64,000 bases of DNA from Winogradskyella sp046545555 (GTDB lineage Bacteria; Bacteroidota; Bacteroidia; Flavobacteriales; Flavobacteriaceae): the NCBI RefSeq assembly GCF_046545555.1, contig NZ_JBHZTH010000002.1, positions 124,001 through 188,000 on the forward strand. The letters are read 5' to 3'. Positions 9,077-17,785 of the stretch are shown here, in pieces. Made by a program: the position numbers and the translations under genes. The notes below the pieces were generated by a model. That model was given only the letters and a program-made list of their open reading frames with translations. It had not been told where the DNA came from and made no database searches. Position 1 is the stretch's first letter, and the number at the start of each line of letters is the position of its first letter.

Positions 9077-9850
9077 TTATTTATAATTTTTCACTTTATC
9101 TGAAACACCATTTACGTAGTTCTCTTTAACCTTTAAATTTTCAGCAAGTTCAGAACCTATAAACCCGGTAATATCTTTATTAGATATATAAGTGTTATAA
9201 AACTCTAAATAGTTATTTGCTAAAGGTAAATAAGACCAGTGCCATTTCTCGAAATTATAGCCTGTTCTGCCATTACTTTTTTCGGTATAAACCTGATAAA
9301 AACCAAAGTCATTAGCATTATTAACTAACCATTGATGTATTTCTAGTCCTTTTCCGCTGTTAAAATACGAATTATTTAAACTATTTAAGTCGATATCTGT
9401 TCCCCAATGATGTCGAGACGAACTTGGCATGGCGCTGTATTCTAAAATTTTAAATGCACATTCTAAAGGTTTGAGGTTATTATACGTTTTCCATTTGCGT
9501 TCCCAGATTGCTTTTTGCTCATTAAAATTACGTGTTCCAGATAGTATTTTTAATTGGATACCATCTTTTTTTGCTGCGTCTAATAATTTTAAAAATGCTG
9601 TATATACTTCATCTTGAAGATATATGAGTTTAGTAGAATGTTCCGAGCTAACTTTTACAAATCTCGTGTCTATTTTATAGTCAAGCTTACCCAGAATAAA
9701 ATCTTTGGTAATATTAGATAATAAATTTTCAGGTACTAAAATAGAATCTACAGCAGTTTCAGCCATAGCTTTGGTTATTATTTTTTTCTCATTAGTGTTA
9801 CAACTAACAATAAAAAGTATAAAAGAAAACGTTGTAATTAGGTGTTTCAT
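9077..9850 (-). CDS. M15 family (VanY-like) D-alanyl-D-alanine carboxypeptidase lipoprotein
   Basis: Predicted periplasmic zinc peptidase that trims the stem peptide of peptidoglycan. The N-terminus has a lipobox (FILFIVSCN), so it should be membrane-anchored after lipidation. The metal site is clear: SRHHWGTDIDL gives the HxxxxxxD-type ligand pair and EKWHWSYLP gives the HxH ligand. At 257 residues it is the usual size for a lipidated VanY-like enzyme. It lies between dgkA and ftsK in a run of envelope and division genes, consistent with cell-wall maintenance. Confidence 0.88.
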   Translation of the reverse strand: MKHLITTFSFILFIVSCNTNEKKIITKAMAETAVDSILVPENLLSNITKDFILGKLDYKIDTRFVKVSSEHSTKLIYLQDEVYTAFLKLLDAAKKDGIQLKILSGTRNFNEQKAIWERKWKTYNNLKPLECAFKILEYSAMPSSSRHHWGTDIDLNSLNNSYFNSGKGLEIHQWLVNNANDFGFYQVYTEKSNGRTGYNFEKWHWSYLPLANNYLEFYNTYISNKDITGFIGSELAENLKVKENYVNGVSDKVKNYK

Positions 9851-9927
9851 TTTATGCTTAAGATTGATGTGATTTAGATTTAAGGAAACGTATAATCGTA
9901 TAACGCTTTAAGTATTCGTTTTGGTAT

Positions 9928-10296
9928 TTAAACAAACTTTGGTATATAAATTATACCAGCGATTATCACAGCGATTATGGATGCTATAAAAACTGCGCCT
10001 GCTGCTACATCTTTTATGAGTCCAATTTTTGGGTGATGATCTGGGTGAATAAAATCTGCAATATACTCCGCAGCTGTATTCATTCCTTCCATACTCATCA
10101 CTAAGCCTATTATACCTATTTGAGCTAACCATTCCGTTTTAGAAATTTCGAAATAAAACCCAGCAATAGTAATTGCAATAGCTATAAAAAGTTGAATTTT
10201 TATACTTGCTTCAGTTCTAATAAGTACAAGCATACCTTTGAAAGCATAACCTACACTTTTAAGTCTATTTAATAGAAATGAATCTTTTTTTTGCAT
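9928..10296 (-). CDS. Diacylglycerol/undecaprenol kinase family protein
   Basis: Small integral-membrane lipid kinase of the DgkA family, phosphorylating diacylglycerol or undecaprenol so that lipid carriers can be recycled. The 122-residue protein has an N-terminal amphipathic part, three membrane segments (about 35-48, 52-72, 97-118) and the family signature in the form MEGMNTAAEYIADF, whose glutamates bind Mg-ATP. The gap to tpx upstream is 7 bases, suggesting co-transcription. The substrate cannot be told from sequence; in phyla outside Proteobacteria undecaprenol is often preferred. Confidence 0.88.
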   Translation of the reverse strand: MQKKDSFLLNRLKSVGYAFKGMLVLIRTEASIKIQLFIAIAITIAGFYFEISKTEWLAQIGIIGLVMSMEGMNTAAEYIADFIHPDHHPKIGLIKDVAAGAVFIASIIAVIIAGIIYIPKFV

Positions 10297-10303
10297 TAAA
10301 AAT

Positions 10304-10804
10304 CTAAGATAAACTAGCTAGAGCAGTATCGTAATTAGGTTCATCTGCAATCTCCTTGACCTGCTCGGTATGTAAAATTGTTCCGTCAGTATCTATTACA
10401 ACAATACAACGCGATAAAAGTGTCTCAAATGGACCAGTCGCAAAGGTTAATTCGTAGTCACTTCCAAACTTACCAGTTTTGTAATCTGAGTAGCTTTCTA
10501 CATTTTCAATGCCTTCTGCACCGCAAAAACGAGCCATAGCAAATGGTAAATCTTTAGAAATACATAATACTTTTGTGTTTTCTAATGCGCTGGCTTTTTC
10601 GTTGAATGTTCTGATAGATTGAGCGCAAGTACCAGTATCTACACTTGGAAAAATATTTAGTACCAATCTTGTGCCAGAAAAGTCGGAATTTGTTTTATCC
10701 GCTAAGTCAACTCCTGTTATTTTAAAATCTGGTGCTTTACTACCAACAGCTGGTAAATTTCCTATAGTTTCTACTGGAGTACCTCCTAATGTTACGTTTG
10801 CCAT
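10304..10804 (-). CDS. tpx: Thiol peroxidase (atypical 2-Cys peroxiredoxin)
   Basis: Reduces H2O2 and alkyl hydroperoxides with thioredoxin as electron donor. The 166-residue protein matches Tpx throughout: VGSKAPDF, then PSVDTGTC with peroxidatic Cys60, and ARFCGAEG with resolving Cys94, the same spacing as in E. coli Tpx. It is the first gene of a minus-strand run continuing into dgkA, the M15 peptidase and ftsK. Confidence 0.96.
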   Translation of the reverse strand: MANVTLGGTPVETIGNLPAVGSKAPDFKITGVDLADKTNSDFSGTRLVLNIFPSVDTGTCAQSIRTFNEKASALENTKVLCISKDLPFAMARFCGAEGIENVESYSDYKTGKFGSDYELTFATGPFETLLSRCIVVIDTDGTILHTEQVKEIADEPNYDTALASLS

Positions 10805-10881
10805 TTTATGATGTTTTATTTTTTGATAAAAATAAAAAAAGTGAATGGCTTATATGTGAATAATATGATAATGTTTGAAAC

Positions 10882-10928
10882 AAAAAAAACCTGCTTGTCT
10901 TTTAAAACATGGCAGGTTTATTTTTTTA
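10882..10928 (-). terminator. Intrinsic terminator after pheT
   Basis: An inverted repeat AAACCTGC...GCAGGTTT with a 17-base loop is flanked by A-runs on one side and T-runs on the other. It lies 9 bases past the pheT stop and can act in both directions. The only gene ending here is pheT on the minus strand. Confidence 0.75.
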
Positions 10929-10936
10929 ATAAATTT

Positions 10937-13363
10937 CTACCTTAACTCAGCACCCAATTTAGTTTCAAAGTTAGATTGTAGCTTAGACATAATTTTATCA
11001 ATCTGCTTGTCATTTAAAGTTTTGTGCTCATCCTGAAGCGTAAAACTAACTGCATAACTCTTCTTACCAGCAGGAAGGTTTTTCCCTTCATAAACATCAA
11101 AAAGATTTACGTTTTTTAATAGTTGTTTTTCAGTTTGCTTAGCAATGGTATGTATATCTTCAAAAGTTACAGTATTGTCTAGAAGTAAAGCAAAATCGCG
11201 GCGCACTTCAGGATACTTAGGTATAGCTCTGAATTTTATTTTATTGTGTTGAGCCATTTCTATAACATTATCCCAGTTAAAGTCAGCAAATAATACATTT
11301 TGAGAAATTCCAAAATGTTTAAGTACAGATTTTTTAACGAGACCGAAATCAACTAATTTTTTCTTACCAAGCGACAGGTTCATGCCTTCACTGAATATAT
11401 CAATTTTTGTAGGAGCTGACCTTAAACGATTTAAACCTAATCGATCTAAAATACTTTCAATAGTGCCTTTTAAGTAAAAGAAATCACTTGCATTGGTAGT
11501 GGAGTTCCAACGTTCTTCAGTTTTATTTCCTGTTACAAATAGCGATAAGTGTTTATACTCTTCTCTGTTATCTGAATATTGATGGTAAGTTTTACCAAAT
11601 TCGAATAATTTTAAGTTTTCACGTTTCCTATTAATATTATGCGAAACCGCTTCAAGGCCAGAAAATAATAAGGATTGACGCATCACTTCCAAATCATTAC
11701 TCAGGGGATTAAGCATATGTACATTATGGTCTGACTTAAGATCTTCACTTAATTCTATATATTTTGGAGATGTAAGCGAATTGGCCATAATCTCGTAGAA
11801 TCCTTGTGCAGCCAATTGATTACCTATAATATTCTGAAGTTTATAATCCTCAAAACGCGATGAATTGGAAATAGATGCATTTAGTTTCTCAGTTGTACCA
11901 ATATTATTGTAGCCGTATACTCTTAAGATTTCTTCAATAATATCTGCTTCGCGTTGTACATCATTTCTATAAGCAGGTACAGTTAAACCTAAACCTGCTT
12001 CAGTAACATTATTTACTTTAATATCTAAAGACGTCAAAATACTTTTTATTGTTTCTCTAGGAATTTCTTCACCTATAAGTTTTGTTGCATTTTCAAAGCT
12101 AAGACGTACTTCAAAATCTTTTATTTTATTTTGATAAGCATCTGATATGTCACTTGTTATTTCACCACCTGCGATTTCTGTAATTAGAAGTGCTGCACGT
12201 TTAAGCGCATATTCGGTAATATTTGGATCAATACCACGTTCAAAACGAAATGAAGCATCTGTGTTTAATCCATGACGTTTAGCAGTTTTTCTAATACTTA
12301 CAGGGTCGAAATAGGCGCTTTCTAAGAAAATATTTACAGTGTTTTCTGTAACGCCAGAATCGATACCACCAAATACACCAGCAATGCACATTGGTTTTTC
12401 TCCATCGCAAATCATTAAATCATCTTCGTGCAATTCACGCACAACATCATCTAGAGTTGTAAATTTAGTACCAGCTTCACATGTTTTAACTTCAATTTTA
12501 TTGTCTGTAATTTTATTGGCATCAAAAGCATGTAAAGGCTGCCCAAGTTCGTGTAAAACGTAGTTAGTAATATCTACGATATTATTGATGGGTGATAACC
12601 CAATAGACTTTAGACGATGCTGCAACCAATTAGGTGAAGCTGTTACTTTTACGCCAGAAATAGTAATACCACAATAACGTGGGCATTTTTCCTTATCGAT
12701 TACATCGACGTCTACTTTTAAAACACGTCTTTCAATTTTATAAGAACTTACCGAAGGTGTAATTAATTCTAAATTTACGTCCTTTTGCAACAAACCAGCT
12801 TTTAAATCTCTGGCAACACCATGATGGCTCATTGCATCTGCACGATTAGGTGTGAGCCCTATTTCAAAAACATCATCATTTTCTATATCAAATACTTTAG
12901 ATGCAAGTGTCCCAACTTCTAAGTCATTATCCAATATCATAATACCGTCATGAGATTCTCCAAGGCCTAATTCATCTTCGGCACAAATCATTCCATGACT
13001 TTCTTCTCCACGAATTTTTCCTTTTTTAATCTTCCAAGCTTCTCCTTCTGCAGTATATAACGTAGTGCCTATTGTTGCTACGGGTACTTTTTGCCCTGTG
13101 GCTACGTTAGGTGCTCCACAAACAATTTGTAAAGGTGTTTCAGCACCAATATTTACAGTAGTTACTTTCAACCGATCAGCATTAGGATGTTGCTCGCAGG
13201 TTAAAACCTCACCAATAACTATGCCTGCCAAACCTCCTTTTACAGATTCATAGCGTTCAATACCTTCTATTTCTAAACCAAGATCGGTAAGCAACTCACC
13301 AGTTTTCTCAGCATCCCAATCTATCTTAATAAACTGTTTAAGCCAGTTGTATGATATCTTCAT
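10937..13363 (-). CDS. pheT: Phenylalanine--tRNA ligase beta subunit
   Basis: Beta subunit of the (alpha-beta)2 enzyme charging tRNA-Phe, containing the editing site. Domain order in 808 residues: N-terminal OB-fold tRNA-binding domain (about 40-150, CEQHPNADRLKVTTV), B3/B4 editing domain (about 210-390), B5 domain (about 405-475), a catalytic-like core, and a C-terminal FDX-ACB anticodon-binding domain (about 710-808, KYPEVRRDFALLL). Length and all domains are complete. pheS is not adjacent, so the subunits are encoded apart, which is common in this phylum. A TATCTTTG -7 box lies just upstream. Confidence 0.97.
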   Translation of the reverse strand: MKISYNWLKQFIKIDWDAEKTGELLTDLGLEIEGIERYESVKGGLAGIVIGEVLTCEQHPNADRLKVTTVNIGAETPLQIVCGAPNVATGQKVPVATIGTTLYTAEGEAWKIKKGKIRGEESHGMICAEDELGLGESHDGIMILDNDLEVGTLASKVFDIENDDVFEIGLTPNRADAMSHHGVARDLKAGLLQKDVNLELITPSVSSYKIERRVLKVDVDVIDKEKCPRYCGITISGVKVTASPNWLQHRLKSIGLSPINNIVDITNYVLHELGQPLHAFDANKITDNKIEVKTCEAGTKFTTLDDVVRELHEDDLMICDGEKPMCIAGVFGGIDSGVTENTVNIFLESAYFDPVSIRKTAKRHGLNTDASFRFERGIDPNITEYALKRAALLITEIAGGEITSDISDAYQNKIKDFEVRLSFENATKLIGEEIPRETIKSILTSLDIKVNNVTEAGLGLTVPAYRNDVQREADIIEEILRVYGYNNIGTTEKLNASISNSSRFEDYKLQNIIGNQLAAQGFYEIMANSLTSPKYIELSEDLKSDHNVHMLNPLSNDLEVMRQSLLFSGLEAVSHNINRKRENLKLFEFGKTYHQYSDNREEYKHLSLFVTGNKTEERWNSTTNASDFFYLKGTIESILDRLGLNRLRSAPTKIDIFSEGMNLSLGKKKLVDFGLVKKSVLKHFGISQNVLFADFNWDNVIEMAQHNKIKFRAIPKYPEVRRDFALLLDNTVTFEDIHTIAKQTEKQLLKNVNLFDVYEGKNLPAGKKSYAVSFTLQDEHKTLNDKQIDKIMSKLQSNFETKLGAELR

Positions 13364-13384
13364 AATTTCAGTTCAATGAAGATA

Positions 13385-13392
13385 CAAAGATA
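13385..13392 (-). promoter_or_regulatory. -7 promoter box for pheT
   Basis: The minus strand reads TATCTTTG, fitting TAnnTTTG, 21 bases before the pheT ATG at 13363. I could not find a TTG at the right -33 distance, so this is a partial match. Confidence 0.4.
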
Positions 13393-13547
13393 ATAATCCT
13401 TAATTCCTAAAGAAATGAGGAGTGATAATTTTTAATTTTTTTATAGTTGTTAATGAACATTGTGCTGTTTGTGAAAAACGAAATATGTTCTTACTTTTTT
13501 TTGTAAGGTATTTGTTGTTAATTCGAATATTATAAAAACCTTTTACT

Positions 13548-14762
13548 ATGCGTCAAATTATTGCTTGTTTATTGCTTTTTGTTTTTTCTTCTTGTAAAAA
13601 AGAAGCAAATGATCACAAACTTAAAGTGGGTACCTATAGAGCTACTTTACAACTGCAAGACAATGAAGTTTTACCTTTTATTTTTGAAGTGGATTCTCCA
13701 GAAAAGTTAAGGATTTTTAATGCGGAAGAAGTCATCGAAGTTGATGAGATTGAATATAAGAACGATTCTGTTTTTATTAAAGCACCGGTTTTTGAAGGTT
13801 TTATAGCTGCTTCATTTGATGGTGATAATTTTAAAGGTAGTTTTATTAAAGAAAGTTTAGATAGAGTAGTGCCATTTAGTGCAGAATTTGATAATAGAAA
13901 TCGATTTAAGGTAAAATCTGACTCTAATAGGAATGCATCTGGCATATGGGAAACTGTATTCAGTAAAGATATTGAAGGTGATGAATATGTTGCGAAAGGT
14001 ATATTTAAGCAAGAAGGAGAAAAGGTTACAGGTACGTTTAGAACAACAACAGGCGATTACAGGTATTTAGAGGGCGTTATGGATGGAAATCAACTGAAAC
14101 TGTCAACATTCGATGGTGCGCATGCATTTTTATTCACAGCTACAGTTACAGACTCAACTATGGAGGGTCAGTTTTATTCTGGTAATCATTGGAAAGAGCC
14201 TTTTGTAGCCAAAAGAAACGAAAACTATGAATTACCAAGTGCTAATGCTCTTACCTTTTTGAAAGAAGGTTATGACGCTTTAGAGTTTTCATTTCCAGAT
14301 GAGGATGGGAATGTGGTATCATTAACTGATGAGCGTTTTAATGATAAAGTTGTAATTGTTCAAATTATGGGAACGTGGTGCCCTAATTGTTTGGATGAAA
14401 GTAAGTATTATACACAATATTATCGAGCTAATGCAGAACGTGGTGTTGAGATTGTCGCTTTAGCTTTTGAATATGCAAAAACAGAAAGTAAAGCGTTTAA
14501 TAGTATTGCTAGATTGAAAAGTAAATTGGATATAGCATATCTTATACTATTAGCACAATACGGAAGTTCTGACAAAGCAAAAGCTCAAGAAAAACTGCCG
14601 ATGCTTAATCATATTTTATCTTATCCGACTTCAATCTTTATAGATAAAACAGGTAAAGTGCGTAAAATTCATACAGGTTTTAATGGACCTGCTACTGGTG
14701 AAAAGTATGTTGAGTTTAAAACCGAATTTGAAGGGTTTATTGGCGAGTTGCTAGCTGAATAA
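13548..14762 (+). CDS. TlpA-like thioredoxin-fold lipoprotein
   Basis: Predicted membrane-anchored thiol-disulfide oxidoreductase facing the periplasm. The lipobox FSSCKK follows a short hydrophobic stretch. Residues ~25-230 form a beta-rich region resembling the N-terminal DUF4369-like domains of flavobacterial TlpA proteins. The C-terminal ~170 residues are thioredoxin-like with the redox motif W277-C278-P-N-C281 and a cis-proline region (YPTSIFIDKTG). At 404 residues it is typical of the Bacteroidota TlpA/ResA family. Substrate proteins are unknown. It is divergent from pheT with ~180 bases between. Confidence 0.88.
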   Translation: MRQIIACLLLFVFSSCKKEANDHKLKVGTYRATLQLQDNEVLPFIFEVDSPEKLRIFNAEEVIEVDEIEYKNDSVFIKAPVFEGFIAASFDGDNFKGSFIKESLDRVVPFSAEFDNRNRFKVKSDSNRNASGIWETVFSKDIEGDEYVAKGIFKQEGEKVTGTFRTTTGDYRYLEGVMDGNQLKLSTFDGAHAFLFTATVTDSTMEGQFYSGNHWKEPFVAKRNENYELPSANALTFLKEGYDALEFSFPDEDGNVVSLTDERFNDKVVIVQIMGTWCPNCLDESKYYTQYYRANAERGVEIVALAFEYAKTESKAFNSIARLKSKLDIAYLILLAQYGSSDKAKAQEKLPMLNHILSYPTSIFIDKTGKVRKIHTGFNGPATGEKYVEFKTEFEGFIGELLAE

Positions 14763-14766
14763 TATA

Positions 14767-15216
14767 TTAGTTGCTTTTAGGAATTGCCATAGTGTGATTT
14801 GCAATGAGGTAATATTTTCCATCAGTATCAACATATGTTCTCATAAAATGATAGGTCGTTGGGCTTGGGCCTCGATCTATGATTGTATAGCCACTAACGA
14901 TAGCTGTTGTGCCAGAAATTATAACTTTTACGTCTTTAGAAACACGTGATTTAGTACTTGTATTATTATTCTTTATATATCTTTTAATTCGTTCTAAAAC
15001 AGCAGCTTTATTGTCAATTGTATTAGCATGGTTATGAACCCATATATAGTCTTCTGCTAATAGGGACTCAATAAAATCAAAGTTCAATTCTAATTGAGCT
15101 TTTTCCCACGCAGCATCTAATGTTTTAAGTTTTTCTTGAATGGAATCACTTTCTTGAGCGGATATTGGGACTATTGATAATCCAATAATAGTTATAATTA
15201 TAGCAACTAGTTTCAT
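14767..15216 (-). CDS. Secreted NTF2-like (DUF4440/SnoaL-type) protein
   Basis: A 149-residue protein with a signal peptide (MKLVAIIITIIGLSIVPISAQ) followed by a cystatin/NTF2-like cone fold. AWEKAQLELNFDFIESLLAEDYIWVH and the late HFMRTYVDTDGKYYLIANH type pattern (positions about 45-70 and 120-145) are characteristic of DUF4440. Members bind small hydrophobic ligands or catalyse isomerase-like steps, but no specific activity can be given. It converges on the TlpA-like gene with a 4-base gap. Confidence 0.75.
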   Translation of the reverse strand: MKLVAIIITIIGLSIVPISAQESDSIQEKLKTLDAAWEKAQLELNFDFIESLLAEDYIWVHNHANTIDNKAAVLERIKRYIKNNNTSTKSRVSKDVKVIISGTTAIVSGYTIIDRGPSPTTYHFMRTYVDTDGKYYLIANHTMAIPKSN

Positions 15217-15315
15217 TGACTTTTACTTAGATACTAACGAAGTTAAAGTTTTCACACTTAAAATCAATAAATTACCAAGCAAAAGAGATTATGTTTTATA
15301 AACAAATAGTAGTTC

Positions 15316-15462
15316 TTAGTTATTTGGTTTATAATTTTTAACCACAATAAACTCTTCTGCTTTTGTATCGAGAATCAAAGTACTTTCATTAAAAGGTTGA
15401 TTGCCTAACCATCCGCCAATCCTAGTAAACGGTGTCACTAATGGTTGTGACCAGGTGTACAT
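15316..15462 (-). pseudogene. Short ORF, probable C-terminal gene remnant
   Basis: A 48-codon ORF starts at the ATG at 15462 and ends in TAA at 15316; the frame is in fact open from the preceding gene's stop at 15490. It encodes a protein-like composition with an IGGWLGNQPF segment and the ending EEFIVVKNYKPNN. It looks more like the tail of a folded domain than random AT-rich translation. I do not recognise the parent family. It could be a decayed C-terminus, or a genuine small protein translated after the AtoE-type gene 27 bases upstream. Confidence 0.35.
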
Positions 15463-15489
15463 ATCTATATAACTAACACGTTTTAAATT

Positions 15490-16884
15490 TTATAGCGGTA
15501 CATAAGTTACCATCAAGGCTTGAATTATAAATAGTATTACAAAGGGTATAAATAAATAACCTATTATATCTCTAGCTTGTATTTTAATACCTTTCCCCAT
15601 AACAGGAAATACTAATAATAAGAAAAATGGTTGTAACAAATTACTCAAGCTTTCTCCGTATGCAATTGACATTGAGGCTCTGGCAGTCATCAAGGTAACT
15701 TCCGAGGTAGTAAGGTTGGTACCTAAGTCTTGAACCATATTGATAATACTAGGGCCAATGACAGCAAATTCACCACCTGCTGAAGGAATAGCAAAATTAA
15801 TAACACCACCTGTGAGATAGGCAATAAATGTGTAAGATTCTGGTGAGGCAATAGAGACTAATGCTCTACTTATATTTTCACCTAAACCAGAAGCAAGCAT
15901 TATACCCATAATGCCAGCGTAAAACGGATACTGAAAAAGTATTCCAGATATATTACCGCTAGAACGTTTCATTGCAATACTATAACGCATAGGTGTTACA
16001 TGTAAAAACAATCCCATAATGATAAAGATGAAGATCATGATATCAAAATTAAGATCAAAGCCATTAGTCGTAAAATGGTAAATTATATAGATAAGACCTA
16101 ATAATGCAACACTTATCTGTAACCAGCCAGCATTATTCATTGAGTCAGAAACCGCTTTAAATGGTAGTTTATAAGATAGAGCTTCGTCTTTTATTGAGCA
16201 ATCTTCTTCTGTAGTTACCGTTTGTAGATCCTTAAGTTCTTTGCCGTTAAAAGACTTTGGTATAAGCAACCACATAATACAAGGTACTATTATAACGAAT
16301 AAAAGAATCATTAATATGTTTAATGTAGTACCTAAACTGTAGGCTGTTGAAATGGTATCTGTTAGTATGCCGTCTGTTATTAGGAAATTATTCTCGGTAT
16401 TTAATAATAAGGGAATAGAACTCGATAATCCGCAAACCCAAGCTCCGCTAGAGAAGTAAACACAAGCAATTAAGTAGGGATAATGCACTCCTTTGGTGCG
16501 TAAAGCTAATTCTCTTGCGAGTATGGATGTTACTACGACCATACCAAAACTAACTAAGGAAATAAGAACACCAAAAACTATAACTACAATATAAACCTGC
16601 ACAGGTTTAGCTATTTTTTTAGATAATATGTCAATTCCTTTTTTTATTGGTGGTGCTTGCGCAATACTATATGCTGTAATTACGATCAATACAATTTGCA
16701 TTCCGAAAGACAATAGTTTCCAAAAACCATCATACCATCCTTCTAAAATTTTTATGGGTTTACTATCTGTAAGTGTTAATGCTAATAAACCTGTTATAAG
16801 CGTAAGTAATAATGCAAAGACGTAGGCGCTTGGCATATATTTAGTAAATGCATCTGTAAATTTCTGACCTAGTTTAGTGATCAT
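15490..16884 (-). CDS. AtoE-type short-chain fatty acid transporter
   Basis: Integral inner-membrane permease of the AtoE/TIGR00366 family, thought to import short-chain fatty acids such as acetoacetate or butyrate. The 464-residue protein has about 12 hydrophobic segments. Family-like blocks include SFGMQIVLIVITAY, an early YMPSAYVFALLLT segment, and conserved small-residue loops (VINFAIPSAGGEFAVIGP, YGESLSNLLQPFF). No beta-oxidation or CoA-transferase genes adjoin it, so the substrate is inferred from the family only. Confidence 0.88.
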   Translation of the reverse strand: MITKLGQKFTDAFTKYMPSAYVFALLLTLITGLLALTLTDSKPIKILEGWYDGFWKLLSFGMQIVLIVITAYSIAQAPPIKKGIDILSKKIAKPVQVYIVVIVFGVLISLVSFGMVVVTSILARELALRTKGVHYPYLIACVYFSSGAWVCGLSSSIPLLLNTENNFLITDGILTDTISTAYSLGTTLNILMILLFVIIVPCIMWLLIPKSFNGKELKDLQTVTTEEDCSIKDEALSYKLPFKAVSDSMNNAGWLQISVALLGLIYIIYHFTTNGFDLNFDIMIFIFIIMGLFLHVTPMRYSIAMKRSSGNISGILFQYPFYAGIMGIMLASGLGENISRALVSIASPESYTFIAYLTGGVINFAIPSAGGEFAVIGPSIINMVQDLGTNLTTSEVTLMTARASMSIAYGESLSNLLQPFFLLLVFPVMGKGIKIQARDIIGYLFIPFVILFIIQALMVTYVPL

Positions 16885-17001
16885 TTTGTAGCGGTTAGTT
16901 GAGCTAAAGATAATTTTTTTCTAACTCTTAACAATACGTTAATTAACATAGCTCTTTATTTCTTTAACAAGTTCCTAACAGCTAACCTCTAATAATCAGA
17001 C

Positions 17002-17110
17002 TACTTTTCGATTAAATACTTATAGTTAGTGTTAAGTATTCATCATCAAAACACAAATAGAAATGTTTTGGAAGGTCTGGTCTTTGTTGGTTGATCAGGC
17101 CTTTTTTTTT
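17002..17110 (+). ncRNA. Candidate small RNA: three hairpins and a terminator
   Basis: No gene lies on the plus strand here, yet three successive inverted repeats end in a run of nine T. Hairpin 1 is AATACTTA/TAAGTATT (17015-17040), hairpin 2 CAAAACA/TGTTTTG (17047-17070), hairpin 3 AAGGTCTGGTC/GATCAGGCCTT (17072-17103, with G-U pairs). A TACTTTTC, one base off the -7 consensus, sits at 17002-17009, so a transcript could begin near hairpin 1. The orientation of the T-run excludes it as the terminator of the minus-strand miaE. This is inference from sequence only. Confidence 0.4.
17072..17110 (+). terminator. Orphan intrinsic terminator
   Basis: An 11-pair stem (with wobble pairs) is followed directly by nine T residues at 17102-17110. 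It acts on the plus strand, where no annotated gene precedes it, and is part of the small-RNA candidate. Confidence 0.65.
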
Positions 17111-17123
17111 ATAGTCAAATATG

Positions 17124-17705
17124 TTATCCATGGATTGTTTCAGAATTACCATAACTTTTTATGACTTCACCTTCAAACTCAACTAGCTCTTTCCAGCGTC
17201 TATCTACGTCAATACCTTTACCATATTTTCTAGCAAAAGTTATAAATATGGTATAATGGCCAGCTTCGCTAATCATTAAATCATGATAGAATTTAGCAAG
17301 TTCTTTATCTTTAATTCTTTCAGATAATAATTTAAAACGTTCGCAACTTCTTGCCTCAATCATTGCGGAAAATAATAGTCGGTCTATCATTCTTTGCAAA
17401 TGATTACCTCCATTATTCATAAATTTATAAAGCTCATTAACATAGCTGTCTTTGCGCTCTCTTCCTAAAGTATATCCGCGTTTTTTTATGATATTATGTA
17501 CCATCTGAAAATGCTCTAACTCTTCCTTAGCTAGTTCAAGTAGTTCTGTAACTAAATCTTCATATTGCGAATTGTGAACTATTAGTGCAATGGCATTTGT
17601 AGCTGCTTTTTGTTCGCACCACGCATGATCTGTTAATATTTCTTCTATGTTTTCTTCGGCAATAGTTGCCCATCGCGGATCAGTTTCTAATTTTAGGTGT
17701 AACAT
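17124..17705 (-). CDS. miaE: tRNA-(ms2io6A)-hydroxylase (MiaE-type diiron enzyme)
   Basis: Oxygen-dependent diiron hydroxylase acting on the modified adenosine at tRNA position 37. The 193-residue all-helical protein has the ferritin-like ligand set: Glu31 (CEQKA), an ExxH at E62/H65 (EELEHF), a third helix glutamate (EARSCERF) and a second ExxH in SEAGHY. The first codons lie inside a perfect 26 bp tandem triplication (17695-17772), so the start codon and its surroundings are present three times; the ATG at 17705 is the only copy that reads into the gene. Substrate specificity depends on ms2i6A modification elsewhere. Confidence 0.92.
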   Translation of the reverse strand: MLHLKLETDPRWATIAEENIEEILTDHAWCEQKAATNAIALIVHNSQYEDLVTELLELAKEELEHFQMVHNIIKKRGYTLGRERKDSYVNELYKFMNNGGNHLQRMIDRLLFSAMIEARSCERFKLLSERIKDKELAKFYHDLMISEAGHYTIFITFARKYGKGIDVDRRWKELVEFEGEVIKSYGNSETIHG

Positions 17706-17772
17706 ACTATTGTTTAAATAAGGTGTAACATACTATTGTTTAAATAAGGTGTAACATACTATTGTTTAAATA
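17695..17772. repeat. Perfect 3 x 26 bp tandem repeat over the miaE start
   Basis: Three identical, directly adjacent 26-base units (17695-17720, 17721-17746, 17747-17772). On the minus strand each unit contains ATG TTA CAC CT followed by the miaE upstream bases. Unit 1 supplies the real start. Units 2 and 3 each read ATG-Leu-His-Leu-Ile-stop, so the leader carries two five-codon ORFs. The absence of mismatches suggests recent slippage. Confidence 0.95.
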
Positions 17773-17785
17773 AATATTTGTAAAT

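Noticed and set aside
17695..17772. Three equal repeats considered as a CRISPR array
   Set aside because: The 26-base units are directly adjacent with no spacers, and no cas gene is nearby. It is a simple tandem duplication.
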